Shown here piece after piece: positions 15,961 through 17,380 of a DNA stretch of 17,380 nt. A program made the translations under genes and the position numbers. Each line of letters begins with the position of its first letter. The first letter of the stretch is position 1. This stretch comes from an uncultured Ruminococcus sp. (GTDB taxonomy: Bacteria; Bacillota; Clostridia; Oscillospirales; Ruminococcaceae): positions 1 through 17,380 of the forward strand of contig UQPZ01000019.1 of NCBI GenBank assembly GCA_900543145.1, read 5' to 3'. A model generated the notes under the pieces. The model saw nothing but the letters and a program-made list of their open reading frames with translations, did no database searches and was not told the origin of the DNA.

Positions 15961-16311
15961 ATGCCTATTTTAAAAATACATAAAAATGCATTGTATGTTA
16001 ATAACGAGCTGGTAAAATTTCAGTTTGAGATTGATACTGTCCTTGTTCTGGATTCGCAGGTAATTGTACTAATAAAAATTCCATATGACATTGATAAAAA
16101 TGATAATGTTTACTCAGTTGATTTTCATGGTAAAATTACTTGGCAGATAGAATCAGCAAAAAAGAGGTTTCCAAAGCTGCAATACACTCCATATGTTGGG
16201 CTTTCGTATAAAAATGACAGTTTGATTGTCAATGATTTTTACGGTACGGATTTTATCGTAGATATCAAAGATGGTAGACTTTTGGATAGAAAAAGCGGTT
16301 CGAGATTTTGA
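15961..16311 (+). CDS. unknown small cytosolic protein
   Basis: A protein of 116 residues, no signal peptide or membrane helix, alternating hydrophobic pattern typical of beta strands (ALYVNNELVKFQFEI, NVYSVDFHGKITWQI, FIVDIKDGRLLDRKSG). Such compact beta-rich proteins are common among immunity proteins and phage or island cargo, but no toxin is visible here. GGAGG lies 6 nt before the ATG and it has its own near-perfect promoter, so it is the best-supported expressed gene of the island. Confidence 0.75.
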   Translation: MPILKIHKNALYVNNELVKFQFEIDTVLVLDSQVIVLIKIPYDIDKNDNVYSVDFHGKITWQIESAKKRFPKLQYTPYVGLSYKNDSLIVNDFYGTDFIVDIKDGRLLDRKSGSRF

Positions 16312-16357
16312 AACGGCATATATTGACTAATAAAGTATGGATTATATGGTGGAAGTC

Positions 16358-16462
16358 ATGAAAAAAGTTTCGTTGATAACATTATCATTTGTGATGGTGA
16401 TTACTCTGTTATTGTGGGATTGTGGTTACCTGTATTATAATCCAGTTTATGTGTATATGTAA
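16358..16462 (+). CDS. 34-residue hydrophobic peptide, doubtful
   Basis: Starts MKKVSLITLSFVMVITLLL and ends PVYVYM, with a Cys after the hydrophobic stretch (LLLWDCG), like a signal peptide or lipoprotein leader without a body. A weak GGTGG lies 6-10 nt upstream. It stops 16 nt before the next gene's ATG. Either a small membrane peptide or the surviving 5' end of a lost lipoprotein gene. Confidence 0.4.
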   Translation: MKKVSLITLSFVMVITLLLWDCGYLYYNPVYVYM

Positions 16463-16478
16463 TAGGCAGGAATTTAAT

Positions 16479-17009
16479 ATGCAAAAAATCACAAAAAATA
16501 TTATTGTCATAATGACAATAATACTAATTGCTTTAATATTATGCAGTAGTTGTTTTGAGCTGTGTACAACTAAAATCACTATTACTTCTTTATGTTGCTA
16601 TTCTTTTTGTTTTGCATTAATATTATTAATTCCAGTTTTAATAGTAACCAAAATGAAAAGATTTGTAAAGTTGATTTCAATATTCAGTTTGTCAATTATA
16701 ATATGTTTAACATTAGCCATTAATAGAGATATGTCTTTAAAATGCACAGAATATCAGGTATATACTAATAATAACTGTTCAATATTTGTACGTATTAATG
16801 AATCTATATTCGGCAACAGATGTAATGTGTATCTAAAGAAAAACAGCTTAATAATGAGGAAAGTTGGCAATCCCATGGCATTGCCTAACAATTACGATCC
16901 GGTAAAATCGAAAAATTTACAAGTAGTTTGTGAGAATGATTTAGTGGTAATAAAGATCAAATGTAGTGGGGAATCTGAAGACTACGAAGAAATTAAGGTT
17001 ACTCTATAA
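16479..17009 (+). CDS. unknown three-helix membrane protein
   Basis: A protein of 176 residues with three transmembrane helices (about 7-25, 36-57, 62-81) and a C-terminal domain of about 90 residues that contains several Cys (KCTEYQVYTNNNCS, GNRCNVYLKKNS). The start at 16479 has AGGA 8 nt upstream; a longer frame from 16422 overlaps the 34-residue peptide and is not preferred. The same frame stays open for 57 more codons after the TAA, see the next entry. No family recognised. Confidence 0.65.
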   Translation: MQKITKNIIVIMTIILIALILCSSCFELCTTKITITSLCCYSFCFALILLIPVLIVTKMKRFVKLISIFSLSIIICLTLAINRDMSLKCTEYQVYTNNNCSIFVRINESIFGNRCNVYLKKNSLIMRKVGNPMALPNNYDPVKSKNLQVVCENDLVVIKIKCSGESEDYEEIKVTL

Positions 17010-17183
17010 AACTCATGGAAAAAATTTAAATTCTTCAAAGTAAGAGCAAATAATCGGAACAAGATTCTATCTCATCATTTTTTAATAATCGGTTATTTTG
17101 AAGGAACATTAACATGGGAAAAAGGAGAAAGAACAGCAAGTCAAAATATTATGGATCAAATAAACAGTACTTTAGGTATATAG
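17010..17183 (+). pseudogene. open in-frame tail after the preceding stop, possible remnant
   Basis: After the TAA of the three-helix protein gene the same frame is open to TAG 17181-17183. The final stretch (GYFEGTLTWEKGERTASQ, then MDQINSTLGI) has the composition of a normal soluble protein C-terminus. There is no start codon or ribosome site for it. It may be the 3' end of a deleted gene. Confidence 0.3.
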
Positions 17184-17184
17184 T

Positions 17185-17295
17185 ATGAAAAAAAAGAGCC
17201 TTGTGGGTAATGTAGGTAAATTAATAATTATTCTCTTTGTGATATTTATATATTTTGTTTTGCTCTTTAACGTGTGCAAATACTTGCAAACATGA
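17185..17295 (+). CDS. 36-residue single-helix membrane peptide
   Basis: Basic N-terminus (MKKKSLVGNVGK) followed by a long hydrophobic helix (about 13-29) and a short tail with one Cys. Its ATG follows the TAG of the previous frame by one base. Its TGA overlaps the next ATG as ATGA. No clear ribosome site, so coupling would be needed. Could be a small membrane protein or the remains of an anchor separated from its domain by frameshift. Confidence 0.4.
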   Translation: MKKKSLVGNVGKLIIILFVIFIYFVLLFNVCKYLQT

Positions 17296-17380
17296 CAACT
17301 AAGAAAAAAACTGAAATAAACGATTATTCCAATGTCCTTGGTCGTGATGTCAAGGGAAAATATGCAGATGCAAAAGAGTC
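17292..17380 (+). CDS. unknown protein, partial at the right edge
   Basis: The ATG overlaps the preceding TGA (ATGA). Twenty-nine codons are visible: a hydrophilic, Lys-rich start, then DYSNVLGRDVKGKYADAKES. Too little remains to assign a family. If the upstream 36-residue helix was once fused to it, the two would make one membrane-anchored protein, because they overlap with only a one-base frame change. Confidence 0.5.
   Translation, partial: MTTKKKTEINDYSNVLGRDVKGKYADAKE

Overview
The window looks like a chromosomal segment of a Ruminococcus-like member of the Clostridia. This is inferred from the strong AGGAGG ribosome sites, a CotH-kinase surface protein carrying lamin-tail, chitobiase-type and fibronectin modules, Ser-rich lipoproteins, and MraY/Pss/Psd proteins of clostridial type. 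No database search was possible, so the taxonomic call is an inference.

Layout. (1) 1-1624, minus strand: a three-gene signalling operon encoding an ECF-type sigma factor, a single-pass membrane anti-sigma-like protein (4-base ATGA overlap), and a Ser-rich lipoprotein that runs off the left edge. The lipoprotein appears to start at ATT and carries a 63-bp (21-residue) tandem repeat. (2) 1733-7997, minus strand: a six-gene operon with one clear promoter at its head and one clear terminator at its end. In transcription order it encodes an MraY-like glycosyl-1-phosphate transferase, a flippase-like (UPF0104/LPG-synthase membrane region) protein, phosphatidylserine synthase, phosphatidylserine decarboxylase, a cytosolic type I pullulanase and an unknown 141-residue protein. 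Together these make or move envelope lipids, with glycogen/alpha-glucan debranching attached. (3) 7898-8358: a divergent control region with two good promoters, a perfect 10+10 inverted repeat, a 14-bp palindrome and three copies of an 8-mer. (4) 8359-9269, plus strand: a Ser/Ala/Glu-rich lipoprotein with its own promoter and terminator. (5) 9449-13262, plus strand: a 1199-codon secreted CotH-kinase protein, interrupted by one extra base in a run of seven A, with a perfect-form promoter and terminator.

(6) After the terminator at 13262 the DNA becomes visibly AT-richer. To the right edge it holds small, mostly membrane-anchored unknown genes mixed with broken ones: a type I membrane protein with a nonsense codon, the 3' end of an Amidase_6-type gene, and other probable remnants. 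This looks like an accessory island under decay. It may be a store of immunity-like or surface-exposed genes, but nothing in the sequence proves a toxin partner.

The points most worth following are the frameshifted CotH kinase next to a Ser-rich lipoprotein, the lipid/envelope operon with an embedded pullulanase, the shared divergent control region, and the decaying island.
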